NCBI RefSeq assembly: GCF_011759605.1
Contig: NZ_JAAOYX010000002.1
Coordinates: forward strand, 310,001 to 374,000
Reading direction: 5' to 3'
DNA length: 64,000 bases
DNA from: Luteibacter sp. SG786
Lineage (GTDB): Bacteria > Pseudomonadota > Gammaproteobacteria > Xanthomonadales > Rhodanobacteraceae
The notes beneath the pieces were generated by a model that was given only the letters and a program-made list of their open reading frames with translations, was not told the DNA's origin and did not search any database. The position numbers were made by a program, and so were the translations under genes. This document shows positions 33,605-41,804 of the stretch, piece by piece (position 1 is the stretch's first letter; each line of letters opens with the position of its first letter).

Positions 33605-34309
33605 ATGAAAAGACTGACGCTCAGCATCGTCGCAGCCGCCGCGCTGTTTTCCTCGCTCGCCGCTCTTGCCGACTCCGCGTCGGTAACCCAGACCGGGCAG
33701 ACCACCACACCTGACGGCTGGTTTATTCAGGTGAAGGCTGGTGCTTCGAATTCCAGCTATGACGAGGGACACCTCGAAGGCAGGCACCACCCCGATAGGT
33801 CCGACTTCGCCAAAGGTGGATTGATCGGCTACCGCTGGGCTATCACAGACACGTACTCGCTTGGAATCGAGGGCGGCTATACCCGTTTGGGCCAATCGCA
33901 ATCGAATAACATCCAGTCCGTTCCGTTTCCAATTTCCCTTCCAGGATTTCCGGCCACCTGCGGGGTGGGTGACTCTTGGCGAGTGAGCAGCCGCGCTGCT
34001 GTACTTGGCGCTGCGATGAAATGGAACGTTTCGGGCCCATGGACTTTCACGGCCCATGCGGGCGCTGCGCACACTCACGCGACCCACGACGAACGCGACG
34101 ACCTTTGCGTTCTTACGCGCAGCCGGCATACGAAAACCACCAGCAACGGCGAGTACGCTGGACTTGGCTTCGGATATGATCTCACGCCCAGCATTACGCT
34201 TGCGCTCAACGCCGATATGTACTGGGTTCGGTTCGAGGACGGTTTCGTCTCTGGGTTCCATACCACCCGAGTCCGGGTGCTTGGTGCTTCGGCGGAATAC
34301 CGCTTCTGA
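33605..34309 (+). CDS. Outer-membrane beta-barrel-like protein
   Basis: A 234-aa exported protein: signal peptide (MKRLTLSIVAAAALFSSLAA), then alternating strands (GWFIQVKAGASNSSYDEG, LIGYRWAITDTYSLGIEGGY) and a last strand ending in SAEYRF, the terminal Phe typical of BAM substrates. It resembles 8-stranded OmpA/OmpX-type barrels. A related gene lies at 35323; the two flank a glutathione transferase. Its base composition is visibly less GC-rich than its neighbours, which may point to recent acquisition or relaxed codon use. Confidence 0.75.
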   Translation: MKRLTLSIVAAAALFSSLAALADSASVTQTGQTTTPDGWFIQVKAGASNSSYDEGHLEGRHHPDRSDFAKGGLIGYRWAITDTYSLGIEGGYTRLGQSQSNNIQSVPFPISLPGFPATCGVGDSWRVSSRAAVLGAAMKWNVSGPWTFTAHAGAAHTHATHDERDDLCVLTRSRHTKTTSNGEYAGLGFGYDLTPSITLALNADMYWVRFEDGFVSGFHTTRVRVLGASAEYRF

Positions 34310-34317
34310 CAAACGAG

Positions 34318-34344
34318 GGATGGGCGCCTTGCCGGCGCCCATCC
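34318..34344. terminator. Bidirectional hairpin between convergent genes
   Basis: GGATGGGCGCC, a 5-base loop and the perfect complement GGCGCCCATCC between the convergent outer-membrane protein and glutathione transferase genes. There is no T-run. Confidence 0.55.
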
Positions 34345-34360
34345 TCCGACGCAGTCGAAA

Positions 34361-35065
34361 TCAGGTCCGCGACGGAATCTTCAGCCCGCGCTCGACACCT
34401 GGCCGCGACATGCCACGCTCCAGCCAGGCGATGACGTTCGGAAAGTCGTCGAAGCCGACCAGCTCCCGCGCGTTGTAGAACGTCACCAGGTTGTTGACCC
34501 AGCCGAGGGTGGCGATGTCCGCGATGGTGTATTCGTCGCCAACGATCCATGGACGACCGTCGAGTTGCCGATCCAGCACGCCGAGCAGACGTTTCGCCTC
34601 GGCGACGTAGCGCTCAAGGGGACGCTTGTCCTCCCACTCACGGCCGGCGAACTTGTTGAAGAACCCCACCTGCCCGAACATCGGACCGATGCCGGCCATC
34701 TGGAAGAACAGCCACTGGATGGTTTCCCACCGCTTGGCGGCATCCTTCGGAAGGAACTTGCCGGTCTTCTCGGCGAGGTAGAGCAGGATGGCGCCGGATT
34801 CGAACAGGCCGATCGGCTTCCCGTCCGGGCCATTCGGGTCGATCATCGCCGGAATCTTGCCGTTCGGATTGAGCGCTTCGAATTCGGGAAGCTTGCTCTC
34901 GTTCTTCATGATGTCGACGAGATGCGCCTCGTACGGAATGCCCAGTTCCTCGAGCATGATCGAGGCCTTCACCCCGTTGGGCGTATTCAGCGAATAAAGC
35001 TGGATGCGATCCGGATGCGCGGCGGGCCAGCGCTGCGTGATCGGGTAGGCGGAAAGATCGGGCAT
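34361..35065 (-). CDS. Glutathione transferase, YghU/Nu-class
   Basis: A 234-aa glutathione S-transferase-like protein. The N-terminal thioredoxin fold has LYSLNTPNGVKASIMLEELG, with the TPNG segment of Nu-class YghU/YfcG that lacks a catalytic Cys, and FESGAILLYLAEK binds glutathione. The C-terminal helical domain includes YTIADIATLGWV. Nu-class members show disulfide reductase and peroxidase activity. The ATG at 35065 is preferred to an upstream in-frame one. Confidence 0.88.
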   Translation of the reverse strand: MPDLSAYPITQRWPAAHPDRIQLYSLNTPNGVKASIMLEELGIPYEAHLVDIMKNESKLPEFEALNPNGKIPAMIDPNGPDGKPIGLFESGAILLYLAEKTGKFLPKDAAKRWETIQWLFFQMAGIGPMFGQVGFFNKFAGREWEDKRPLERYVAEAKRLLGVLDRQLDGRPWIVGDEYTIADIATLGWVNNLVTFYNARELVGFDDFPNVIAWLERGMSRPGVERGLKIPSRT

Positions 35066-35322
35066 GGCGGTGCTTCCTCGAGCCGGAAACTCTGAAGATA
35101 AGGCGCGTACGACCACCATTCAATGCAGCCCGCCGCCAGCCATGCCTCGCCAGGGCAAGCGATACCGGCGCCAGAACGCTCACGAACGCCAACTCCCTCA
35201 CGTTGCGTAGGCTTTCGCCGCCGCAAGCCCGCTTGCGCTTTTGTCGCTGCCTGGCTTGCGTAAGATTTCGCCGGCCGCGCGCGCAATTCTCGCAGGCAAC
35301 CTCAACGACACAAGGACTCGTC

Positions 35323-35976
35323 ATGCATAAGCTTATTGTCGCGACCACACTCGCGGCTTCCGCTTCCTTCGCCTCTTTCGCTTCGTTCGCCGACGACGCG
35401 GCCTACGCGCAACGCGGTGCCGCCAGCGGCGCCTTCGTGCACCTCGGCCTGGGCAGGGCCAACCACATCACCGATTTCAAGGGCCACGACGGCAAGACGC
35501 CCACCTCCGCCCTCCTCGGCGGCTACCGCTGGCGCCTGGCAAACGATTTCGCGCTCGGATTCGATGGCGGCCTCGTCGGCCTTGGCCAGACCACGCAGTC
35601 CCGCCATTCCGCGTCCGCCAACGGCAGTGCGACCCGCAGCCGGTTGACGACGGGTGCCTGGGTCATCGGCATGAATGCGAAGTGGTACCTCACCGAGACG
35701 TTCGCGCTCGAAAGCCGCGTCGGCGTCGCCTGGACGGTAACCAAGTTCGAGAACCGTGCAGCGGATGACCGGAAGTGGAAGCGCCAGGGCTCGGAGGTGA
35801 CGCGCAATGCGCGTTACATCGGTCTCGGCGCCAGCTACGCCCTCACCGACTCGCTCGACCTCGGCGTACAGTTGACCCGCTACGGAAGGAAGGCCATTCG
35901 GCCGCAACACACCGGTGGGAAGCCCAGCGTATGGAGCGCCACCACCTACACCACGAGCCTGGCATACCGCTTCTGA
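35323..35976 (+). CDS. Outer-membrane beta-barrel-like protein
   Basis: A 217-aa exported protein, signal peptide ending near SFADDAA, with strands such as SALLGGYRWRLANDFALGFDGG and a final strand SLAYRF. It shares the overall pattern GYRW, a KW strand near the middle and the C-terminal RF with the gene at 33605, so the two are probably diverged paralogues. Ligand and role are unknown. The 257 bases upstream hold no other supported gene. Confidence 0.75.
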   Translation: MHKLIVATTLAASASFASFASFADDAAYAQRGAASGAFVHLGLGRANHITDFKGHDGKTPTSALLGGYRWRLANDFALGFDGGLVGLGQTTQSRHSASANGSATRSRLTTGAWVIGMNAKWYLTETFALESRVGVAWTVTKFENRAADDRKWKRQGSEVTRNARYIGLGASYALTDSLDLGVQLTRYGRKAIRPQHTGGKPSVWSATTYTTSLAYRF

Positions 35977-36027
35977 TGCACGTTGGAGGCGGCGCGAACC
36001 GCTTCCGTCATTTTGAAAAGTGCTCGA

Positions 36028-36055
36028 CGCACCGGTGGATCGCTCCACCGGTGCG
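36028..36055. terminator. Bidirectional hairpin between convergent genes
   Basis: A perfect 12-bp stem, CGCACCGGTGGA with its complement and a TCGC loop, between the convergent genes ending at 35976 and 36067. A short T-run (TTTTC) follows at some distance on the minus strand. Confidence 0.6.
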
Positions 36056-36066
36056 ATCGGAACGCA

Positions 36067-36573
36067 TCACTCGAGGTCGCCCAGCCTGGCGTCCATCTTC
36101 GGCGCGGCGAGCCATTCGCCGATGTCCTCGCCGATGGCCTTGGCCGTGCGCGCGAGCACGGCGCAATTGCCCTTGAAGCCGCCGAACGCACCACCCATGG
36201 AGTTGCGGCGGTCCCTGAAAGTGGCGACCACATTGCCGTCCTGGTACAGCTTGCCCTTCACGGTCATCGACTTGTGATGGCCAAGGAAGGCATTGCCATC
36301 CGAGACCACGTCGGTGATCTCCATCTGCAACGTCCTGCCCTTTTCGCTGCCGCTCACCTTCTCGGCGAACGTGGTGGTCACGCCGGCCGCCTTCGCCTTG
36401 GCTGCCACGGCATCGGGCACTTCGCTGTCGAGCTTGCATTCGTCGAGCACCGCCTGCGGCACGTCGGCGTCGTCGTTGATGCTCACGGGCTTCTGCACGG
36501 TCACGCTGTCCGCGGCGAACGCCGCTGGCGCCGCAGCGAACATGAGCAGCGCAAGATAGGTCCACTTCCTCAC
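36067..36573 (-). CDS. Exported hypothetical protein
   Basis: A 168-aa protein I cannot assign. A GTG start at 36573 with AGGGGAAAG upstream gives a signal peptide (VRKWTYLALLMFAAAPAAFA). The mature part has two Cys (LDECKLDSEVP and KGNCAVLART), a Lys-rich middle and a C-terminal helix (AIGEDIGEWLAAP). The two Cys could form a disulfide in the periplasm. It lies downstream of the amino-acid permease gene on the same strand. Confidence 0.75.
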   Translation of the reverse strand: MRKWTYLALLMFAAAPAAFAADSVTVQKPVSINDDADVPQAVLDECKLDSEVPDAVAAKAKAAGVTTTFAEKVSGSEKGRTLQMEITDVVSDGNAFLGHHKSMTVKGKLYQDGNVVATFRDRRNSMGGAFGGFKGNCAVLARTAKAIGEDIGEWLAAPKMDARLGDLE

Positions 36574-36705
36574 TGTCTTTCCCCTGATGTGTTCCTGCCG
36601 ACCCATCGCCGGCAACCCATTATTGCGGAAAACCGCATGGCTTCGGGCGACGCCTGGAGCGATACGCCGGCTCCGGCTCATGCAAGGGGGCGGGCAAACC
36701 GCCGC

Positions 36706-38220
36706 TCAGCGTCTGTCGCTTCCGTTGAGCTTGCTGTGCCGCACGCCGTAGGTGAAGTAGACGATCAGGCCGAGCGCCATCCAGATGGCGAAGCGCTCGA
36801 ACGTGATCCACGGCAGGCCCCAGATGAGCGCCAGCGAGAAGAGGATACCCAGGGGCGCCACGAACCACACGGCCGGCGTGCGGAACTTGCGCTCCAGTTC
36901 GGGCTTGCGCACGCGCAGCACGAGCACCGAGGCGCAGATGAGGATGAACGCGCTCAATGTGCCGATGTTCACCAGCTCGGCCACTTCGCCGATGGGCAGC
37001 AGGCCGGCCACGACGGCGGTGAAGATACCGAGGATCATCGTCGGGCGGGCCGGCGTGCCGTAGCGCGGGTGCACGCGCGCGAACCAGGCAGGGAGCAGGC
37101 CATCGCGGGAGAGCGCGAACCAGATGCGCGCCGCACCGAGCATGAAGGCGAACAGCACGCTGATGACACCGATCATCGCGGCCACGGCGATCACATTGCT
37201 GATCCAGGGCAGACCGATCGCGTTGAACGCGTCGGACACGGAAGCCTCCCCACTGAGGCTGGCGTAGGGAACGATACCGGTGAGCACGAGCGACACCGCA
37301 ATGTAGAGCACCATCGCGACCGCAAGCGACAGCAGCACGGCGCGCGGCAGATCGCGCTGCGGGTTGCGCGCTTCCTCGGCGGCGGTGGTCAGCGTGTCGT
37401 AACCGAACACGGCGAAGAACACCACGCTCGCTCCGGTCAGCACACCATGCCAGCCGAAGTGGCCCACGCCCTTGTCGTCGAAGATGCGCTCGGGGATGAA
37501 CGGGTGCCAGTTGGCGGTGTTGATGAAGAACGCGCCGACGCCGATCACCAGCGCCACACCGAGCACCTTGATGCCGACGATCACCGTGTTGAGGCGCGCG
37601 CCCCACTCGGTCTTCACCGAAAGAAGGACGGCGACGAGCAGCGACACGCCCGCGGCGATGACGTTGAAACGATGGCCGTCGGTGGGCGCCGCGATCGGGT
37701 GCGCCGCGTGCATGCCGACGGAGGCCATGCCCTGCTGCCAGTAATACTTCATGGTGTCGGCGCTCATGCTCTTCTGCGCCCACTCCGGCAGATGGACGCC
37801 GGCGGTGGCGAGCAACACCTGCACGTAGCCCGACCAGCCGATGGCCACGACCGCTACCACCAGTGCGTATTCGAGGAGGAGGTCCCAGCCGATGATCCAT
37901 GCCGCGCCCTCGCCCAACACGGCGTAGCCGTAGGTGTAGGCGCTGCCGGTGACCGGAATGAGCCCGGCGAACTCGGCATAGCAGAGGGCGGCGCAGGCGC
38001 TGCCGAAGCCGGCGATGATGAAGCTGAGGGCCACGGCGGGTCCGGCGTTGAGTGCCGCCTGCTGTCCTGCCAGAACGAAGATGCCCACGCCGATGATGCC
38101 GCCGATGCCGATGGCGGTGAGCTGCCACAAACCCAGCACGCGCCGGAAGTCCTTGCGCTGGCCGACCTCGGCCTGCAATTGCTCGACGGACTTGTGGCGG
38201 AGGAATTTGGCTAACGACAT
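36706..38220 (-). CDS. APC-family amino acid permease
   Basis: A 504-aa inner-membrane transporter of the amino acid-polyamine-organocation superfamily with about 12-14 hydrophobic spans. GIGGIIGVGIFVLAG is the conserved first-helix substrate loop, and the protein resembles cationic amino acid/YfnA-type permeases (VFFAVFGYDTLTTAAEEARNPQRDLP). It is probably a proton-coupled or exchange transporter for amino acids; the substrate is not evident. Confidence 0.92.
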   Translation of the reverse strand: MSLAKFLRHKSVEQLQAEVGQRKDFRRVLGLWQLTAIGIGGIIGVGIFVLAGQQAALNAGPAVALSFIIAGFGSACAALCYAEFAGLIPVTGSAYTYGYAVLGEGAAWIIGWDLLLEYALVVAVVAIGWSGYVQVLLATAGVHLPEWAQKSMSADTMKYYWQQGMASVGMHAAHPIAAPTDGHRFNVIAAGVSLLVAVLLSVKTEWGARLNTVIVGIKVLGVALVIGVGAFFINTANWHPFIPERIFDDKGVGHFGWHGVLTGASVVFFAVFGYDTLTTAAEEARNPQRDLPRAVLLSLAVAMVLYIAVSLVLTGIVPYASLSGEASVSDAFNAIGLPWISNVIAVAAMIGVISVLFAFMLGAARIWFALSRDGLLPAWFARVHPRYGTPARPTMILGIFTAVVAGLLPIGEVAELVNIGTLSAFILICASVLVLRVRKPELERKFRTPAVWFVAPLGILFSLALIWGLPWITFERFAIWMALGLIVYFTYGVRHSKLNGSDRR

Positions 38221-38311
38221 CGGGTGACCCCTGGACTGGCTGACCCGGGATCATAACGGGGCCGCCGCAGGGTGTCGTCAGGGAACCGTCCGAAATACCC
38301 GGACGTCGGCC

Positions 38312-39433
38312 TCAGGGCGTATCCAGGGCCCGGCGCCCGAGTGCCGGGTCGTCGGTGAAGAAGGCATCGATGCCGGTCGCCAGATAGCGCCGGATCTCAG
38401 CCAGCGAACCGGTCTCGTTGCGCGCGTCCGCGCCCGCCGCGTTGCGGAATTCCTGAGCGAGGAAGCGGTTTTCGGGCCGGAACGTGTACGGATGAACCTC
38501 GAGGCCCGCCGCGTGGGCGTCGCGCACCAACGACGTGGGCGGGGCCAGCCGGCCATCGGGTGCCAGCGGGATGATGCTGCGCGTGGACGGGCCAATGGCG
38601 TCCGCATATCCGGCGACCACGGCGAGTCCGGCGGGGGTCATCATCTGTCCGTAAGTGGTGCCGGGCGCATCCGCCGGCCGGTCGGCGGCGTCCTCCATGA
38701 GTTGCAGCAGGCGCACGTTGGGGGTGTGCCTGCCGAGCTTTTCCCGAAGGTATTTCAGGTTGCCGACCTCGAACGACTGGATCTCCACCGGTACCGTGCG
38801 CGTATAGGCATGCGCGGCGAGCGCCGCCAGCACCTTGTCTTCCATCGAAAGCCCGATGGAGCGGAAATAGGTGGAATGCTTGATCTCCGGAATGATGCCG
38901 ATCACGCGGCCCCGCGCGGAGGCCTCCGCCGCCACGAATTCGATCATTTCCTCGAACGTGGGCACCGCGAACTGCCCGTCGTAGCGCGCGCTGGCCCCCC
39001 GCACCTCGGGAAGCCGCTCGCGTGCGCGCAGCGTCTTCAGTTCCGCCAGGGTGAAGTCCTCGGTGAACCAGCCGCTGACGCTTTGGCCATCGACGGTTTT
39101 CGTGGTGCGGCGCGCGGCGAATTCGGGATGCGCGGCCACGTCGGTGGTGCCGCCGATCTCGTTCTCGTGGCGCACCACCAGCACGCCATCCTTGGTCGCC
39201 ACCAGGTCGGGCTCGACGAAGTCCGCACCGTCCCGGATGGCGACGGCATAGGAGGCCAGCGTGTGCTCCGGACGCAGCGCGCTGGCGCCGCGGTGGCCGA
39301 TGACGAGCACTTTCGCGGCGATGGGCCGCGTCGGTGCGGAAGGCGTGGACATGGCGAACGTTCCCAAGGCGAGGGCCAGGATGCCCGAGCATAGGGCAAA
39401 CCTCGTTCGATGCGGCACGGTAGGTAGCGTCAT
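38312..39433 (-). CDS. glpQ: Glycerophosphodiester phosphodiesterase
   Basis: A 373-aa periplasmic enzyme with a signal peptide of about 30 aa. IGHRGASALRPEHTLASY has the catalytic His, ADFVEPDLVATKDG the metal-binding Glu and Asp, and RHENEIGGTTD the second His. It hydrolyses glycerophosphodiesters to glycerol-3-phosphate and alcohol. It has the longer GlpQ-type form. It is divergent from a CpdB-like nucleotidase, giving a small phosphate or phospholipid scavenging locus. Confidence 0.9.
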   Translation of the reverse strand: MTLPTVPHRTRFALCSGILALALGTFAMSTPSAPTRPIAAKVLVIGHRGASALRPEHTLASYAVAIRDGADFVEPDLVATKDGVLVVRHENEIGGTTDVAAHPEFAARRTTKTVDGQSVSGWFTEDFTLAELKTLRARERLPEVRGASARYDGQFAVPTFEEMIEFVAAEASARGRVIGIIPEIKHSTYFRSIGLSMEDKVLAALAAHAYTRTVPVEIQSFEVGNLKYLREKLGRHTPNVRLLQLMEDAADRPADAPGTTYGQMMTPAGLAVVAGYADAIGPSTRSIIPLAPDGRLAPPTSLVRDAHAAGLEVHPYTFRPENRFLAQEFRNAAGADARNETGSLAEIRRYLATGIDAFFTDDPALGRRALDTP

Positions 39434-39484
39434 GATGTTTCTGCTAGTTTTCCGCTCCGACCCCTGTTCCTGCCGGACTCCACG

Positions 39485-41476
39485 ATGTTCAAGCCCCTTG
39501 CCCTGGCCGTGCTTTCGGCCGCCCTGCTCGCCGGCTGCGCCGGCGCTTCCGCCGAGAAACCCGCGCCTGGCGCCGGATTGAAAGACGGCGCGACGCTGGA
39601 TCTTGCCATCCTGGAAACCACCGACGTTCATTCCAACATCCTGTCGTACGACTATTACAAGCAGAAGGACGACCCGACGCTCGGTTACGAGCGCGTGGCC
39701 ACGCTGATTCGCCAGGCGCGCAGCGAGTTCCCCAATACCGTGCTGTTCGACAGCGGCGACACCATACAGGGTACCGTCCTTGCGGATTACCAGGCATTGG
39801 TAAAGCCGCTCGGCTGCGATTCCGAACTGGCCATCTACAAGGCCATGGATGCCGTGGGTTACGACGGTGGCACCGCGGGTAACCACGAATTCAACTATGG
39901 CCTGCCGTTCCTCGCGCAGGTGACGAACACCGCGATGAATGTCGACGGGGTCTCCGCGCGCCAGTGCGCCGGGCCGAAATTTCCGCTCGTACTGTCGAAT
40001 GTCTACAGTGCGCGCGACGGCAAGCCCATCTTCAAGCCGTGGACGATCGTGACGAAGCAGGTCACTGCCACGGGCAGCGACGGCAAGCCCGAGTCCGCCA
40101 CGCTGAAGATCGGCATCATCGGCTTCACGCCACCGCCCATCCTCGACTGGGACAAGCGCAACCTTGCCGGCAAGGTGACCGTCGACGGCGTCGTCGAAGC
40201 CGCGAACCGTTACATGCCGGAAGTGCTCGCGCAGAAACCGGACATCGTGGTCGCCATCCTCCACGGCGGCCTCAACACCGCGCCGTATACCCCGCAGATG
40301 GAGAACGGCGGCTGGTACCTCGCGGGCGTACCGGGGATCGATGCCCTTCTGCTCGGCCACTCGCACACCGAGTTCCCGGGGCCGCACTATGCGGGCATGA
40401 AGGACGTCGACGCGAAGCGCGGCATCGTGCGCGGCGTGCCTGCGGTGATGGGCGGCTTCTTCGGCAAGGACCTCGGTGTCATCCAGATGACGCTGCAGCG
40501 CGAAGGTGGGCGTTGGGTGGTGCAGAAGGACAAGAGCCACAGCCAGGTGCGCCCGATCTGCCCGAAGAAGAACGAATGCGTGGCGCCGGACCCGTCCATT
40601 GCACCGATCGTTCGCGACGCGCATGAAGCCGCGGTGGCCTACGTCAACACGCCCATCGGCGCGACCGACCATGCGCTCACGAGCTATTTCGCCGACGAGG
40701 GCAACATGTCTGCACTGGCCGTGGTGAATGCCGCGCAGATCGACTACGCGCGTGATGAGCTGGCACGCTCGCGCCCCGACCTGAAGGACGTTCCCGTCCT
40801 TTCGTCGGCGTCTGCGTTCCGCACGGGCTTCGGCGGACCCGAAGATTTCACCGACGTGCCCGCCGGCCCCATGACGATCCGCAACGCGGCCGACCTGTAT
40901 TTCTATCCCAACACGCTGGCGGCTGTGAAAACCGACGGCGCGGGCGTGAAGGCATGGCTCGAAAAGGCAGCCACCCGCTTCAATCGCATCGATCCGGCGA
41001 AGGACGGCGAGCAGGCACTCATCGGCAAGTTGCCGGGGTACAACTTCGACCAGATGCAGGGCGGCCTCACCTACACCATCGACGTGTCGAAGCCGGAAGG
41101 CGAGCGCATCGGCAACCTGCGTTACAAGGGCAAGCCGGTAAAGCCGTCGCAGCCGTTCGTGGTGGTCACCAACAATTACCGCGCCAGCGGCGGCGGCGAG
41201 TTCCCCGGCATGAGCGGCGACAACATCGTGCTCAGCGCGCCGGACGGCAATCGCGAAGTGGTGATCCACTGGGTGGAGGCGAAGAAGACGATCGGCAGCA
41301 AGGACGTGGAGAAGCGCTCGTGGCGTTTCGCGCCGGTGCGCACGAAGGGTCCGGTCACGTTCACCTCGGCGGCCGGCAAGGCGAATGTGGCCGCCTCGCT
41401 GGGCCTGCCCATCCGTCAGCTGCGCGATAACGGCGACGGCACGGCGGTCTACGCCATCGACTTGTCGAAGCACTGA
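39485..41476 (+). CDS. cpdB: 2',3'-cyclic-nucleotide 2'-phosphodiesterase/3'-nucleotidase
   Basis: A 663-aa exported enzyme. The N terminus has a lipobox (LLAGCAG), so it is probably a lipoprotein, unlike the soluble E. coli CpdB. The metallophosphatase domain has LETTDVHSNIL, DSGDTIQGT, GNHEFNYG, ILHGG and GHSHTEF; the C-terminal 5'-nucleotidase domain has NYRASGGGEFPG. It degrades cyclic and 3' nucleotides in the periplasm. It is divergent from a glycerophosphodiesterase. Confidence 0.92.
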   Translation: MFKPLALAVLSAALLAGCAGASAEKPAPGAGLKDGATLDLAILETTDVHSNILSYDYYKQKDDPTLGYERVATLIRQARSEFPNTVLFDSGDTIQGTVLADYQALVKPLGCDSELAIYKAMDAVGYDGGTAGNHEFNYGLPFLAQVTNTAMNVDGVSARQCAGPKFPLVLSNVYSARDGKPIFKPWTIVTKQVTATGSDGKPESATLKIGIIGFTPPPILDWDKRNLAGKVTVDGVVEAANRYMPEVLAQKPDIVVAILHGGLNTAPYTPQMENGGWYLAGVPGIDALLLGHSHTEFPGPHYAGMKDVDAKRGIVRGVPAVMGGFFGKDLGVIQMTLQREGGRWVVQKDKSHSQVRPICPKKNECVAPDPSIAPIVRDAHEAAVAYVNTPIGATDHALTSYFADEGNMSALAVVNAAQIDYARDELARSRPDLKDVPVLSSASAFRTGFGGPEDFTDVPAGPMTIRNAADLYFYPNTLAAVKTDGAGVKAWLEKAATRFNRIDPAKDGEQALIGKLPGYNFDQMQGGLTYTIDVSKPEGERIGNLRYKGKPVKPSQPFVVVTNNYRASGGGEFPGMSGDNIVLSAPDGNREVVIHWVEAKKTIGSKDVEKRSWRFAPVRTKGPVTFTSAAGKANVAASLGLPIRQLRDNGDGTAVYAIDLSKH

Positions 41477-41485
41477 CACGAGGAA

Positions 41486-41510
41486 CCAGGCGGCCGACTC
41501 GGCCGTCTGG
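41486..41510 (+). terminator. Hairpin after cpdB
   Basis: CCAGGCGGCC, a 5-base loop and GGCCGTCTGG pair with one G-U. It lies 9 bases after the cpdB stop and just before the thr promoter. No T-run. Confidence 0.5.
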
Positions 41511-41525
41511 CCTATGGCCCTGCCG

Positions 41526-41553
41526 TTGACACCGCCCCCGGTCGGGGCATAAC
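41526..41553 (+). promoter_or_regulatory. thr operon promoter
   Basis: A consensus -35 TTGACA at 41526 and a -10-like CATAAC at 41548, 16 bases apart. The start of transcription would be near 41560, at or just before the leader-peptide ATG at 41562, leaving no room for a ribosome site. Confidence 0.65.
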
Positions 41554-41561
41554 GTCGGGCC

Positions 41562-41696
41562 ATGCATTCCCTCTCGCCAGCGCTGCGTTACACCCCGGCT
41601 GTTCCGGCCGGCGCGCTCGCGTCCGTGTCCACCACCGCGACTACGACCACCACGACCACTACCCTGGTCGGAGGATCGGAGTTCGCGCGCGCTTAG
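41562..41696 (+). CDS. thrL: thr operon leader peptide
   Basis: A 44-aa leader whose residues 24-34 are ten Thr and one Ala, encoded by ACC, ACG and ACT codons, ending in a short tail with LVGGSEFARA. Such Thr runs before homoserine dehydrogenase genes sense charged tRNA-Thr by ribosome stalling. The mRNA probably starts at the ATG. No T-tract terminator follows before the structural gene at 41805, so classical transcription attenuation is not obvious. Confidence 0.85.
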   Translation: MHSLSPALRYTPAVPAGALASVSTTATTTTTTTTLVGGSEFARA

Positions 41697-41781
41697 TCCC
41701 TTGTCGCTGCCGGCCCCGACCCTCCCGCAGGACGGGATCGGCGCCGAAGCTCCACCGCTCCCCCTGACGCGACGTGACGGG

Positions 41782-41796
41782 CCTCCCATCAGGAGG
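41782..41796 (+). promoter_or_regulatory. Shine-Dalgarno-sequestering hairpin before homoserine dehydrogenase
   Basis: CCTCC-CATCA-GGAGG; the 3' arm is the ribosome site of the GTG start at 41805. Another GGAGG lies right after the Thr codons at 41670 and another CCTCC at 41721, so alternative pairings are possible. Confidence 0.5.
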
Positions 41797-41804
41797 TTTC
41801 CACC

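Noticed and set aside
33295-33708. N-terminal extension of the M61 peptidase
   Set aside because: The frame stays open upstream of the GTG, but the signal peptide begins exactly at that GTG and the extension overlaps the divergent promoter region.
35983-38214. Long plus-strand frame opposite the permease gene
   Set aside because: Low-complexity His/Asp/Glu-rich shadow of the APC transporter on the other strand.
38312-41563. Very long minus-strand frame of over 1000 codons
   Set aside because: Its upstream two thirds are antisense to cpdB, a well-supported gene; only the glycerophosphodiesterase part is real, starting at 39433.
41697-41804. Rho-independent attenuator of the thr operon
   Set aside because: I looked for a GC stem with a T-run and found none; only the ribosome-site hairpin is visible.
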